NCBI RefSeq assembly: GCF_018326425.1
Contig: NZ_AP024601.1
Span: 2,406,001-2,470,000 of the forward strand
Source of the DNA: Polycladomyces abyssicola
GTDB taxonomy: Bacteria > Bacillota > Bacilli > Thermoactinomycetales > JIR-001
DNA: 64,000 bases
Direction of reading: 5' to 3'
Numbering within the stretch: the stretch's first letter is position 1; each line of letters opens with the position of its first letter. The position numbers were made by a program, and so were the translations under genes. The notes beneath the pieces are model-generated. The model worked only from the letters and a program-made list of their open reading frames with translations, searched no databases and was not told the DNA's origin. Below, piece after piece: positions 43,085 to 52,312 of this stretch.

Positions 43085-44989
43085 TTATTTGTCGGCATGA
43101 CCGTATTTGTTTCGGTAGTGGGACAAGACCAAAAGCGGCCATATGTAGCCATAACTGTGATAATGAATGTAAAATTGCCCAGCCAAGCCAGCACCTGTAG
43201 GATATCGGAAGACGCGGGGATCTTTCTTTTCCAGCAGTTCCAGAAGACAACGGACACCCGCCTTGATCTCCGGCGTCGGTCGATCATGTACAGCTATTAG
43301 TGCATCAAGGGCCCACGCCGTCTGGGAAGGAGTACTGAAGGAAAGCGGTACATATCGCCGCTCCTGATCGCTCCGACAAGATTCCCCCCAGCCGCCGTCC
43401 GGGCGTTGCACGCGTAACAGCCAACGAACGCCCCGTTGTACAGTCGGGTGACGCAAATCCCAACCCGCTGCGGCCAAACCGGTCAATGCCGCCCACGTTC
43501 CGTACACGTACGCGATCCCCCAACGGCCGAACCACGATCCGTCCCACTGCTGATGTTCCGTCAACCATGTGACGGCTCTTCTGATCACCGGATGACGGCG
43601 ATCCAACCCAGTATACCGGCACACACACTCCAGTGTTCGGCCGGTCAGGTCGGCCGTGGACGGGTCGGTCCACACCGTGCGGGAGTCGTGAAACGGCAGC
43701 AACCAACGCGGCCATTTCTTGTCCGTATTTTTTTCAAATGCCGCCCAGCCGCCGTCCTGGTTCTGCATGGAAATCATCCAGGTCATGCCGCGCTCCCACG
43801 CTGACCGGTATTCTCCTCCCAGTTGACATGCGGCTGGCGTCAATGCACGCAAACAAACCGATGTGTCGTCCATATCCGGATTCAGGGTGTTGATATCGGA
43901 AAAACCCCATCCTCCCGCAGGCACACCCGGATTTTTCAGCTCCCAGTCCGATCGTTTCGTCTGTTGACGGGACAACAGATAACGGAGACTCCGCTCGATG
44001 GCAGGATGATCCGGCTTCAAGCCACTTTTCAATAATGCATACGTGATCAGGGATGTATCCCATACAATGGAAGTGGTTTCCTGCAGATGAAGACCCTCAT
44101 CCAACGGACAGACAAACGCTCGCAATCCCTGCATCGCCCGCACCAAGACCGGATGATCCTTGGGATAACCCAGCGCCAACAAAGCAAACACCATCAAAAA
44201 CGTCGAGGTAAAGTAACTATACAGCGTGCCGTCGGGTTCCAACCATCCAAGCATGAACGCCTCCGCCCATTTCAACGCTTCCTCGCGTCTGGACAATGTT
44301 CCGAATGCTCCGGCGGGATACGATGCGAAAGCGCCGTTTACCCACTCGTTCAATGGCGAATCCGACAGGATGGACGGGAGATCATCCGGTTTCATCCCTT
44401 CCCAACCGGACAGATCGGGCCGTTCCGGAAGCCAGGCCACATACTTCCGATCCGCCGCCGCCAGTATGGGCACCACATGAACGCGGGTAAATCCGACCAA
44501 ATCAAACAGATTGACGGGAAACCACAGGGGCAGCAGTAAAAACTTTATCGGTACCCTGGGATACCGGTCCCAAGGGAGATGCCCCAATAGTGACAGGACT
44601 ACTTGGGTAAGTGAACCCACTTGTCGTAAGCCGCCTCGGTGCAGGACGTATTCGCGTACCCGTCTCGCGTCCCAGCTCCTCTTTTGCCAGGCGCCAGCAT
44701 ACATCAGGGCCACACTGGCATCCACCGTCGCAGACAAATTTCCTTCGGTCTCATCTTCGTACACCCGCCAAATCCCGTCTTTGTCCTGTCTGGCCAGAAT
44801 CCGCTCCACCAATCCCTCTTCCAACCGTTTATCCCGCACTTCCAACAACTTCATCAGCAAGATCATATAGGCATCCGTCATAACGCCGCTTTCAAAACAA
44901 AAAATCCACCGGCCGTCGGCTTCCTGACACCGTAGCAAGGTTTCACGCAAACGGTCGATTGTCGCTTCCACCCGTTCCATCAAAGACAT
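43085..44989 (-). CDS. sqhC: Squalene-hopene/sporulene cyclase
   Basis: 634 residues. It cyclises linear C30/C35 isoprenoids at the membrane. The acid motif LNPDMDDTSVC (DxDD) lies near residue 350. QW repeats are visible: QNQDGGWAAFEK, QQWDGSWFGRWG, QRPDGGWGES. The N-terminal alpha-alpha barrel begins DRLRETLLRCQEADGRWIF. In spore formers the homologue makes sporulenes late in sporulation; hopanoid synthesis is the alternative. The ATG at 44989 has GGAGGGGGAGAG upstream. The start of the operon faces a palindromic repeat. No squalene synthase genes are seen nearby. Confidence 0.93.
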   Translation of the reverse strand: MSLMERVEATIDRLRETLLRCQEADGRWIFCFESGVMTDAYMILLMKLLEVRDKRLEEGLVERILARQDKDGIWRVYEDETEGNLSATVDASVALMYAGAWQKRSWDARRVREYVLHRGGLRQVGSLTQVVLSLLGHLPWDRYPRVPIKFLLLPLWFPVNLFDLVGFTRVHVVPILAAADRKYVAWLPERPDLSGWEGMKPDDLPSILSDSPLNEWVNGAFASYPAGAFGTLSRREEALKWAEAFMLGWLEPDGTLYSYFTSTFLMVFALLALGYPKDHPVLVRAMQGLRAFVCPLDEGLHLQETTSIVWDTSLITYALLKSGLKPDHPAIERSLRYLLSRQQTKRSDWELKNPGVPAGGWGFSDINTLNPDMDDTSVCLRALTPAACQLGGEYRSAWERGMTWMISMQNQDGGWAAFEKNTDKKWPRWLLPFHDSRTVWTDPSTADLTGRTLECVCRYTGLDRRHPVIRRAVTWLTEHQQWDGSWFGRWGIAYVYGTWAALTGLAAAGWDLRHPTVQRGVRWLLRVQRPDGGWGESCRSDQERRYVPLSFSTPSQTAWALDALIAVHDRPTPEIKAGVRCLLELLEKKDPRVFRYPTGAGLAGQFYIHYHSYGYIWPLLVLSHYRNKYGHADK

Positions 44990-45064
44990 GTCTCTCCCCC
45001 TCCGTTCTTTCTCCCTGCTACCTACCACCTTATTCAGCGGGGGAGAAAAAAAGAAAAGAGACTG

Positions 45065-45170
45065 CCTGACAAAGTGGTTGGAGTAGCGCAATTCCGGGTA
45101 CGCGATTTCCCGTCGAGTATGCAGCGAAGACGGGAAATCGGAACTCGCGTGACTTTGTCAACAACCTGAA
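45065..45170. repeat. Palindromic repeat upstream of sqhC (copy 1)
   Basis: CGATTTCCCGTC and GACGGGAAATCG form a perfect 12-bp stem, and the outer arms CTGACAAAGT and ACTTTGTCAAC are also complementary. A related stretch (GCGAAGACGGGAAAT, then TTGTCAACAACCTGA) recurs at 57420-57470. Confidence 0.7.
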
Positions 45171-45185
45171 AAAGGAAGATTGCAT

Positions 45186-45225
45186 AGAAAAAGCCGGGTT
45201 CCCCCTTGTTAGGGTTTGCCCGGCT
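45186..45225 (-). terminator. namA terminator
   Basis: AGCCGGG (45192-45198) pairs with CCCGGCT (45219-45225); TTTTTC follows on the minus strand. Confidence 0.75.
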
Positions 45226-45322
45226 ACAAATGATTGATAAAGTTCATGCAGGGGTCAATGCCCGTTTTTCCTCCAGCACCCTGTTTATGAAGAGGAGGGT
45301 GTTTCCCGATTCACCTCACTCC

Positions 45323-46342
45323 TTAAAACGCCCGCGCATACTGCTGAGGCAACACGTGAGACCGTCCCAACGCCAACGCTGCGTTATTGGCCCAATAGGG
45401 ATCGCGCAGCATGGCCCTTCCAACAGCCACCATATCGGCTTGCCCATTTTGCAACACCATTTCCGCCACTTTCGGATCATCCAAACCGCCAACAGCGATC
45501 ACCGGCACCCCCACCGCTTCCCGAATGGCGGCGGCAAACGGTACCTGGTAACCCGGTACACCCGTCTTGATCGGCGGGGCCACAGGGCTTTCACCGCCAC
45601 TGCTTACGTCGAACGCATCCACCCCCAGTTCATGGAACAGACGGCAACGCTCGATCGTATCTTCCAAAGTGTACCCGCCTTCCGTATATTCCACAGCCGA
45701 CAGCCTCATCAAAAGCGGCATATCGTCAGGAATCCGTCGGCGAACCGTCTGAATCACCTCGGCGGCAAACCGTTCCGGTTCTCCGTATTCATCCGTACGA
45801 CGGTTGGAAAGCTTGGACAGGAATTGATGGATCAAATACCCATGAGCACCGTGCAATTCGATCGTATCGAATCCGGCGGCCACTGCCCGTTCTGCGGCCT
45901 TTCCAAACGCCTCTACCAACTCCTTGACTTCGTCGGTGGTCAACTCATGCGGTACACGAAACCGCTCCGAAAACGGAATGGCCGACGGCGCCTGGGGACG
46001 AAGGCTTTCCGACTCCGCTTTTCGACCTGCGTGTGCGATTTGGATACCTACTTTGGCTCCATATTGGTGACACGCTTCCACAATGCGCCGGAACGACGGA
46101 ATATGTTCATCCGACCAAATTCCCAGATCCCTGTCAGTGATGCGACCGTCCGGATGTACGTCCGTCATTTCGATCATGATCAGGCCCGTTCCGCCGACAG
46201 CCCGGGAAACATAATGAACGTAATGCCAGTCGTTGGGATGACCGTCCAAAGTGTCCACGCTGTACTGACACATCGGAGACATCATGATGCGGTTTTTAAC
46301 CGTCATCCCCCGTAACGTAATAGGATCGAACAAACCCGCCAT
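45323..46342 (-). CDS. namA: NADPH dehydrogenase, old yellow enzyme family
   Basis: 339 residues, FMN-dependent. It reduces activated C=C bonds, nitro compounds and quinones with NADPH. YqjM/NamA-class marks: RIMMSPMCQYSV with the redox-tuning Cys, IQIAHAGRKA, substrate His pair region IELHGAHGYLIHQFLS, and phosphate-binding DMVAVGRAML. The start ATG at 46342 is preceded by GGAG and GAAG; a GTG 12 bp upstream is the alternative. Monocistronic with its own terminator. Typical role is xenobiotic and oxidative-stress detoxification. Confidence 0.94.
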   Translation of the reverse strand: MAGLFDPITLRGMTVKNRIMMSPMCQYSVDTLDGHPNDWHYVHYVSRAVGGTGLIMIEMTDVHPDGRITDRDLGIWSDEHIPSFRRIVEACHQYGAKVGIQIAHAGRKAESESLRPQAPSAIPFSERFRVPHELTTDEVKELVEAFGKAAERAVAAGFDTIELHGAHGYLIHQFLSKLSNRRTDEYGEPERFAAEVIQTVRRRIPDDMPLLMRLSAVEYTEGGYTLEDTIERCRLFHELGVDAFDVSSGGESPVAPPIKTGVPGYQVPFAAAIREAVGVPVIAVGGLDDPKVAEMVLQNGQADMVAVGRAMLRDPYWANNAALALGRSHVLPQQYARAF

Positions 46343-46354
46343 CGCTTCTTCCAC

Positions 46355-46782
46355 TCCTCCATCGCGAATGTGCCGTACTTTTTTATCATAGCAAAAATAT
46401 CATCGGAAAGTGAAGTAGATTGTAAAAGGTAAGTTGTTATGGATGCTGTAGCCAATCGAAACCGGTAAAAGAGGTAAAGGTTGACTGATAACCTACGGTA
46501 AAGTTATCCCCCATTTCGATTCCCTTTTTTCCATTTCCCTATTCCTGTTCGCATAAAATACCCCTAGGATCATGTCGGAATCTCACCAAACCGAATCCAA
46601 GCAATGACTTCCTTTGGAGAAGTGTGTTTATTCCCACGAAGCTGCTATGCCTACCAAACAAATCCGCAAATGAAAATCATTTGTATGATCCATACAACGT
46701 TCACTTGATATTTGTGAAAAAGAAGTGTACGATTATAACAGCTACTTAATAATAATTATTCTAATTAAGGCAGGGAAATAAT
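46355..46782. other. Intergenic region with a dyad and a promoter
   Basis: No gene is supported. TTGTATGATCCATACAA (46681-46697) is a perfect 7-3-7 dyad, and TTGTGA-N16-TATAAC (46712-46739) is a promoter candidate for the cation exporter. The dyad could bind a metal-responsive repressor, but it lies upstream of the promoter. Confidence 0.45.
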
Positions 46783-47718
46783 GTGAAAACATATGATTAC
46801 CATCACCTGAATCACGTAAAAGAACAGCAATCATCAAAGAAAACATTATGGATTACCCTATTGCTGACTCTAGTTTTTACAGTCGTAGAAATTGTAGGTG
46901 GCTGGTTATCCAATTCTCTCGCTCTATTGTCCGATTCGGCTCACATGATTTCGGATGTTTTCGCTCTGGGATTGAGCTTAACTGCCAGTTATCTGGCAAC
47001 ACGAAACCCAAATCGGAAATACACATTCGGTTTCCTTCGTTTTGAGATCATTGCTTCATTCCTAAATGGGCTGGCACTCGTCGTAATTGCCATTGGCATA
47101 TTCATTGAGGGTATACACCGATTGATTCAGCCGCGAGACATTCACATGCAATTGATGTTGATGATCGCTATAGTGGGGTTGATTGTCAACATTGTTCTCA
47201 CCACCATTCTCAGTCGAAGCTCAAAGGAAGAAGAAAATTTGAACATTCAAAGTGCACTCTGGCACTTTATCGGAGATTTGCTCAGTTCCGTCGGGATTAT
47301 TGTTTCTTCCTTTCTAATTTACCTTACAGGTTATTCCATTTTTGATCCATTGATCAGTATGATCATTGGTGGGATCATTTTCTACGGGGGGGCAAAGATT
47401 ATCCGAGAATCCTTTCTGATTTTGATGGAAGCTGTGCCTGACAAATTTGATCTTGATTCCATCCGCGAAGAAATCAGCAAGGTGGAAGGGGTAAAGGATG
47501 TCCATGAATTGCATTTGTGGGCTGTTTCCACTGACCATTACTCTTTAACGGCGCATGTTTTCATACACGAAGATGTTCAACCGTTTGAGGTGATCCAGGA
47601 AATCAATCATATCCTCAAAGAAAAATATGGGATTCAACATTCGACCATCCAAACCGAACATCCTGCTATTCATGATCATGGAGATTACGGAAAACAATTT
47701 TTAACGACAAAATCCTGA
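46783..47718 (+). CDS. czcD: Cation diffusion facilitator (CzcD-like zinc/cobalt exporter)
   Basis: 311 residues. Six membrane helices, with zinc-site residues in LLSDSAHMISDVFALGLSL (His-x3-Asp) and ALWHFIGDLLSSVGIIVSS (His-x3-Asp). A C-terminal cytosolic domain follows (VEGVKDVHELHLWAVSTDHYSLTAHVFI). It exports Zn2+, and often Co2+ or Cd2+, by proton exchange. The GTG start has AGGCAGGGA upstream. The N-terminal stretch YDYHHLNH adds His ligands. Its DNA is clearly more A/T-rich than its neighbours, a sign of recent transfer. Confidence 0.92.
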   Translation: MKTYDYHHLNHVKEQQSSKKTLWITLLLTLVFTVVEIVGGWLSNSLALLSDSAHMISDVFALGLSLTASYLATRNPNRKYTFGFLRFEIIASFLNGLALVVIAIGIFIEGIHRLIQPRDIHMQLMLMIAIVGLIVNIVLTTILSRSSKEEENLNIQSALWHFIGDLLSSVGIIVSSFLIYLTGYSIFDPLISMIIGGIIFYGGAKIIRESFLILMEAVPDKFDLDSIREEISKVEGVKDVHELHLWAVSTDHYSLTAHVFIHEDVQPFEVIQEINHILKEKYGIQHSTIQTEHPAIHDHGDYGKQFLTTKS

Positions 47719-47858
47719 TCACCACTGGCTTAAATAACCAGAACATTATTCAAAATAAAATTAATTTTATGATATATATGGGGATCAATGCGGATGATCT
47801 GGATCAGACACACCCTGCAACGTCCAGGACAATATCAATCCCATCAATAACAAACATC

Positions 47859-47928
47859 AAGCAGACCTATCGGGTCTGCTTGACAAAGCTTCATGGGCGT
47901 CTACCGGACATACACATGGTAGACGCCC
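47859..47928. terminator. Two hairpins between czcD and the kinase-like gene
   Basis: AAGCAGACC/GGTCTGCTT (47859-47881) and GGGCGTCTACC/GGTAGACGCCC (47895-47928). They separate two convergent genes; U-tracts are weak. Confidence 0.5.
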
Positions 47929-47952
47929 TCCGCCGTTCATCAGATCGTTCCT

Positions 47953-48636
47953 TTAATTTTTCATCCATTTTTTCAAGAGTGCGTTCAACAATTGACGTCC
48001 AAATTCTTGCACGGAGAAATTCCCGGCCGCTTTTTGTGCATAGTAGGCTCGCTTTACCATTTCCATCATCCAAATCGGGATCTTCTTCCCTGCGATATAC
48101 GGATAGTACAAATGATAGGCTTGAACGAGGTGATCCCAACGTCCGTCATTGCCCGGTTTCACATATTCAGACACGTCGATAAGTTTGGCATGACCATCTT
48201 GCAACAGCACGTTTTTCAGATGAATATCACGCGGATTCAAGCCGACACTCCGTGCATACTGACGGGCTTTTTCCACTTCGTCGATGATATTTTCGGGGAT
48301 GTTAACGCCCTGGACTAGACAATCGTACAAGGTCATGCCTTCCTCGTAGCTCAAAACGAGATAGCGGTCTCCCGCACCGTGACACACGGCAAAGTAAGGG
48401 GAACCGGCCAGCCGTTGATATGCCCGATATTCGTCCTCTTTGGCGTCCACCCGTTCCTTCGTGTACACCTTGAACACAATATCCCGATATTCCGGATGTT
48501 GTACGACCACTGCATCCGTACCAACGCCGATTAACTTCAACGGCGGCGGCAAAAACTTGACAGTGACGGGCTCATTTTCCGGGTTGTACTCCAATTCAAT
48601 TTGCTCTAACAGCGGTTCAACCGGTTTCCAAAACAT
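47953..48636 (-). CDS. Serine/threonine protein kinase-like protein
   Basis: 227 residues of the eukaryotic-like kinase fold, short form. KLIGVGTDAVVVQH replaces the Gly loop, IVFKVYTK supplies the ATP Lys, VGLNPRDIHLKNVLL is the catalytic loop (RDIHLKNV, with Asp) and AKLIDVSEYV stands for the DFG region. It resembles YrzF/RIO-like small kinases of Bacillus. The ATG at 48636 has GAGGAGGG upstream. Activation segments are short, so kinase activity is uncertain. It is divergent from the DUF3054 gene. Confidence 0.8.
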   Translation of the reverse strand: MFWKPVEPLLEQIELEYNPENEPVTVKFLPPPLKLIGVGTDAVVVQHPEYRDIVFKVYTKERVDAKEDEYRAYQRLAGSPYFAVCHGAGDRYLVLSYEEGMTLYDCLVQGVNIPENIIDEVEKARQYARSVGLNPRDIHLKNVLLQDGHAKLIDVSEYVKPGNDGRWDHLVQAYHLYYPYIAGKKIPIWMMEMVKRAYYAQKAAGNFSVQEFGRQLLNALLKKWMKN

Positions 48637-48780
48637 CCAGGCCCTCCTCGCTGGTTGAAAGCTCGCGTTTTGTAGCGACGACATTTTGCGTTCACGCGGG
48701 CCGCCGCCTTTTTTTCGGTCACATCGGTCCAAGATTCCCCATCTTTCGGTTATACTGAAACGGGGAAAAGGAGGGATACG

Positions 48781-49167
48781 ATGCAAAGAAGCACGTCCAT
48801 GATCAGTATGATCGCCGGTGATCTGTTGGTATTGGTGCTGTTCACCGTAATCGGTCGAATCAGTCATTACCTGCCTTTGAATGTTGGTGCCATCCTTTGG
48901 ACCACGTTTCCTTTTGCGCTTGCTTGGCTGGTAATCGCCCCGTTGATGGGGCTATACCGCTCGGATGTACAGACCCGTTTTCTTTCCGTAACTTGGCGCG
49001 TGGGGCTAACAGTGTTGATTGCCGCACCGCTGGGCTCGTATTTGCGCGGCATTCTTCTTGGGCACCATATCATTTTCATTTTTTACGTGGTCACGACAGT
49101 TACGCTTCTGTTGATGATGTGGTTGTGGCGATGGGGTTTTACCTGGCGGCAACGTCGATCCCGATGA
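48781..49167 (+). CDS. DUF3054 membrane protein
   Basis: 128 residues and four membrane helices (MIAGDLLVLVLFTVIGRISH, LWTTFPFALAWLVIAPLMG, GLTVLIAAPLGSYLRGILL, FIFYVVTTVTLLLMMWLW). The pattern GD....FT..GR.SH matches DUF3054, of unknown function. AAGGAGGG precedes the ATG. Its 3' end overlaps the convergent cbiB gene by 29 bp. Confidence 0.83.
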   Translation: MQRSTSMISMIAGDLLVLVLFTVIGRISHYLPLNVGAILWTTFPFALAWLVIAPLMGLYRSDVQTRFLSVTWRVGLTVLIAAPLGSYLRGILLGHHIIFIFYVVTTVTLLLMMWLWRWGFTWRQRRSR

Positions 49168-50128
49168 TGGCGACTGCCAGTATACAGACATACAACCCCG
49201 TCGTCCAATACAATACACGGATGGATTCACAAATATGACGCGGATGCAACGCCTCCTTGGGATCGCCCAAATACCCCCGGTGAGAAGGCACACCCCGGTA
49301 CCAATTGGTTCCACCCAGCCGAATGCCCAAGCCGCCTGCCATCGCGGCCTCGGGAATACCGCTGTTGGGGCTGGGATGCCGATGTGCGTCTCTCCTTATT
49401 ATTTGCCATGCATGACGCCCATCCAAACGTAAAAAGACCATAGCCGCCAACATGGGCCATACGGTTAAACGAGCTGGCAACCAATTGACGACATCGTCCA
49501 GCCGGGCGGAAGCCCATCCCAAATACAGATACCGCTCATCCCGATACCCGACCATGGCGTCCAGCGTGTTGACCGCCCGGTACGCCATCGCCAGCGGGGC
49601 ACCGCCGATCGCCGCAAAAAATAACGGCGCGGTTACCGCGTCCACGATATTTTCGGCGATCGTCTCCACCCCCCCGCGCACGATTTCCCCTTCATCCAAC
49701 CGCTCGATGTCCCTGCCTACCACCATGGACAACGCGCGCCTCGCTTCTGCCAGATTCCCTTTGACCAGCGGTGACCAGATCGCCTTGCCCGCGTCCGCCA
49801 ATCCTTTCGTCGCGATGGTGGTGGCGACAAGTACCGTTTCCAGTCCCCACCCCAACCATGGGTGGACAGCCTCTGCCAATATCACCAGCAACCAAGTAAC
49901 GGCAAACGCTCCCCCCGCCACTACGACCGGCAAAACGATCCCCAGCAAACGAACGCGCGTCGGTGTAAGGGCTGCCCTCTCTTTCCATCTACCCATGATG
50001 CGTCGCAACCTTTTTTCCGTCGCCGCAATCACTTTCCCCATTCCGACGACGGGATGCGGCAGCCAACGGGGATCGCCGATCAAACGATCCAATATGTACG
50101 CGGCCAGCAACATCCATGCGGTCATCAT
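49139..50128 (-). CDS. cbiB: Adenosylcobinamide-phosphate synthase
   Basis: 329 residues. It attaches aminopropanol phosphate to adenosylcobyric acid. The integral membrane protein begins AAYILDRLIGDPRWLPHPVVGMG (CbiB/CobD signature) and includes DTADAGKAIWSPL-like GLADAGKAIW, VSRDTE-like VVGRDIERLDEGEIVRG and FAAIGGAPLAMAYRAVNTLD. The start overlaps the cbiZ stop (ATGA). It pairs with CobD, encoded 6 kb away, which supplies aminopropanol phosphate. Confidence 0.92.
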   Translation of the reverse strand: MMTAWMLLAAYILDRLIGDPRWLPHPVVGMGKVIAATEKRLRRIMGRWKERAALTPTRVRLLGIVLPVVVAGGAFAVTWLLVILAEAVHPWLGWGLETVLVATTIATKGLADAGKAIWSPLVKGNLAEARRALSMVVGRDIERLDEGEIVRGGVETIAENIVDAVTAPLFFAAIGGAPLAMAYRAVNTLDAMVGYRDERYLYLGWASARLDDVVNWLPARLTVWPMLAAMVFLRLDGRHAWQIIRRDAHRHPSPNSGIPEAAMAGGLGIRLGGTNWYRGVPSHRGYLGDPKEALHPRHICESIRVLYWTTGLYVCILAVAIIGIDVAAR

Positions 50129-50808
50129 CCGCTCAACGCCTCCGTCAACGCGCGGTATACCGCTTGTCCCACCGCTTGTCCCAGAGGGGTGGCCAAACCT
50201 GCATAATGATGCACCACACCTTCTACGGTACGTTGGGAAGCCGCCACCGCCACCACGTCGGTGGTTGTTCCCGTTGCCTGATCCCCGTCCCGGTCTTTTA
50301 CGCCCAGTACCTGCAATGCAGCCGATTTCGCTTCGGTCGCCGTGATCACCGTGTTGACCATGGCGGCTTCGGTCAGCCGCCCGTCCACCAACAGCAGGAT
50401 ATTAATCGTTCCCGGCGACGGCACATCCCTATAAATAGGCCCCGGTTTGCCCGCCCGTGCTGCATTGCTCACCCCCGCCGTCACCACAGCCGTCACCGTC
50501 ACCCCTGTTTCCGACCGCTTCACCACAGCAGCGCGGTCCGTCCATGCTGCTGTCAACAGGGCAACAGTCCGATCCGCATCAAATCCGTGATCCGCCATCC
50601 ACTTTTTTGTCTCACGGATGGGGTCGGCTTCACAATATCCATGCGGTACGTGACGGTTCACCAGATGATTGGTCTGGCGCCAACCGCCGTTGACCGGTGC
50701 ATTGCTGAGTACGCTCCACTCCCGCTCCATCCGAATGGAAACATAATCTGCCCCGATGCGATAGGAAACGCCGTTTTCCGTCCATTGTCGTATCTGCGTT
50801 GAATGCAT
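50125..50808 (-). CDS. cbiZ: Adenosylcobinamide amidohydrolase
   Basis: 227 residues. It cuts the aminopropanol side chain from (pseudo)cobinamides to yield cobyric acid, a salvage and remodelling step. The CbiZ signature runs VTVTAVVTAGVSNAARAGKP, SPGTINILLLVDGRLTEAAM and the later TATEAKSAALQVLGV. GGAGGTTAAC precedes the ATG. It is translationally coupled to cbiB, giving a compact salvage pair: CbiZ makes cobyric acid, CbiB reattaches the linker. Confidence 0.92.
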   Translation of the reverse strand: MHSTQIRQWTENGVSYRIGADYVSIRMEREWSVLSNAPVNGGWRQTNHLVNRHVPHGYCEADPIRETKKWMADHGFDADRTVALLTAAWTDRAAVVKRSETGVTVTAVVTAGVSNAARAGKPGPIYRDVPSPGTINILLLVDGRLTEAAMVNTVITATEAKSAALQVLGVKDRDGDQATGTTTDVVAVAASQRTVEGVVHHYAGLATPLGQAVGQAVYRALTEALSG

Positions 50809-50889
50809 GTTAACCTCCGGATTTTTCTTGGTTCGTTTCTATCATATCGGAAATGAGAGAGGAAGACGATGGCATGATGAAAAAAGGAA

Positions 50890-50915
50890 AACCTGTTGGA
50901 CAAATCCAACAGGTT
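50890..50915. terminator. uppP terminator
   Basis: AACCTGTTGGA (50890-50900) pairs with TCCAACAGGTT (50905-50915), with T-runs on either strand. It lies before the cbiZ start, so cbiZ needs its own promoter or readthrough. Confidence 0.85.
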
Positions 50916-50923
50916 TTTCGATA

Positions 50924-51739
50924 TTACAGTACAAGCAGACCGTACACTACCGCAACGGCGAAACGGTAGAGGGCAAACGGGGTAAGCTTGACTTTGTCGA
51001 TCAGCTTGAGGAAGTATTTGATCGCCAACATCGCCACCACGAACGCAGTGACAAATCCCGTGATGAACAGCGGAAGATCGTGAATAGACAGTTTGTCCCA
51101 GCTTTCATACAAATCTTTGGCCGAAGCGGCCACCATCATGGGCACGGCGAGGATAAACGTGAACTCCGAAGCGGTTTTGTGGTTCATGCCCACCAACAAT
51201 CCGCCCGAGATCGTCGAACCGGACCGCGAAAATCCGGGCCACAGGGCCAAGCATTGAAACAGGCCGACCGAAAACGCTTGTCCATATGTTACCTGGTCCA
51301 GACTGGTGGCTTTGGGCCGCGCCCGGCGGAACACCTCTGCCAAGATCATGATCACCCCGCCGGCAACCAAACCGATCAGTACGGTATTGGCAGTAAATAA
51401 TTTGTGTTTAATATAATCATGGAACAATCCACCCACCACGACGGCAGGAATCATCCCACACAAGATGTGAAGAGCGTTGAGATGTCCCTTTTGCCCATCG
51501 GTCCCTTCTTCTGGTAACTTGTACAATCCCACGATATTGAGGATTCGTTTCCAGAAGACCACCACAACAGCCAATATCGATCCGAGCTGAACGACCACTT
51601 CAAACGTGGAAGCACGATCGGTACCTTGAAATCCGAGCAGATGACCGACCAAAATCATGTGACCGGTGGAAGAAACGGGTGCAAACTCCGTCAACCCTTC
51701 CACCATACCCAAGATAAGACCGATGATGATATCCGGCAT
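50924..51739 (-). CDS. uppP: Undecaprenyl-diphosphatase
   Basis: 271 residues. It recycles the undecaprenyl lipid carrier after cell-wall synthesis and can give bacitracin resistance. BacA-family motifs are [19 protein letters not shown] (Glu-rich first motif) and [21 protein letters not shown] (second motif). About eight membrane helices are present. GGAGTTGAA precedes the ATG. Monocistronic. Confidence 0.94.
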   Translation of the reverse strand: MPDIIIGLILGMVEGLTEFAPVSSTGHMILVGHLLGFQGTDRASTFEVVVQLGSILAVVVVFWKRILNIVGLYKLPEEGTDGQKGHLNALHILCGMIPAVVVGGLFHDYIKHKLFTANTVLIGLVAGGVIMILAEVFRRARPKATSLDQVTYGQAFSVGLFQCLALWPGFSRSGSTISGGLLVGMNHKTASEFTFILAVPMMVAASAKDLYESWDKLSIHDLPLFITGFVTAFVVAMLAIKYFLKLIDKVKLTPFALYRFAVAVVYGLLVL

Positions 51740-51872
51740 GATGTTTCAACTCCATGTTCGTTTTCTTTGCTGATGGCGTTTCCGTTGGTTGCTTCAACGT
51801 TATACCAGAACCGATCCCAGCACCACCCTTTCGTTTCCCGAAACTGTGTCCAAAGCGGTTAGTGTCCTATGA

Positions 51873-51999
51873 GGTGTGTCTGACAAATCCCTTTGTCCGG
51901 GTGGCCTTTTCCCTCTTGCTCCTGGTTTGGATTCACTCAAAGGTCGCCTTAGGGTTGAGGACGCCCTCCCACAGGTATCAACAATGACCGGACACACCC
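51873..51999. mobile_element. MITE-like element with GGTGTGTC terminal repeats (copy C)
   Basis: Left GGTGTGTCTGACA and right (reverse) GGTGTGTCCGGTCA form an imperfect terminal inverted repeat; about 127 bp with no coding frame. The rest of the 570-bp gap before thiM (51740-52312) holds a small GGATGG/CCATCC hairpin (52158-52174), a TGT-TACAAT extended -10 (52202-52210) and no gene. Confidence 0.45.
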
Positions 52000-52312
52000 C
52001 CAGCATCTATACCTAACGCCTATTGTAGCAAAGTGTTTCACCACCACTCCATATCTTGGACGCACAGTTCAAAAAAACGAAACGGGGTAAAGATCCGACC
52101 TTCAGTTAAACACGAAAACATGAAAATAAAATGAGAAACGGATGAACAGAAGGGAAAGGATGGTTTTTCCATCCAAATGCGGATGTGAGTTTCTCAGAAA
52201 ATGTTACAATTGTCAAGTGAAGAAGAAGACACACAAATGGTTCAAAGGACATCATCCGTGAGTCCGGGTGCGGCAAACCCTTTTCAACTTTGTATCATGA
52301 GGAGGATTTGTT

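Noticed and set aside
52000-52312. TPP riboswitch upstream of thiM
   Set aside because: The THI-box core (CTGAGA and ACCTGA type segments) was not found; only a small hairpin and an extended -10 are present.
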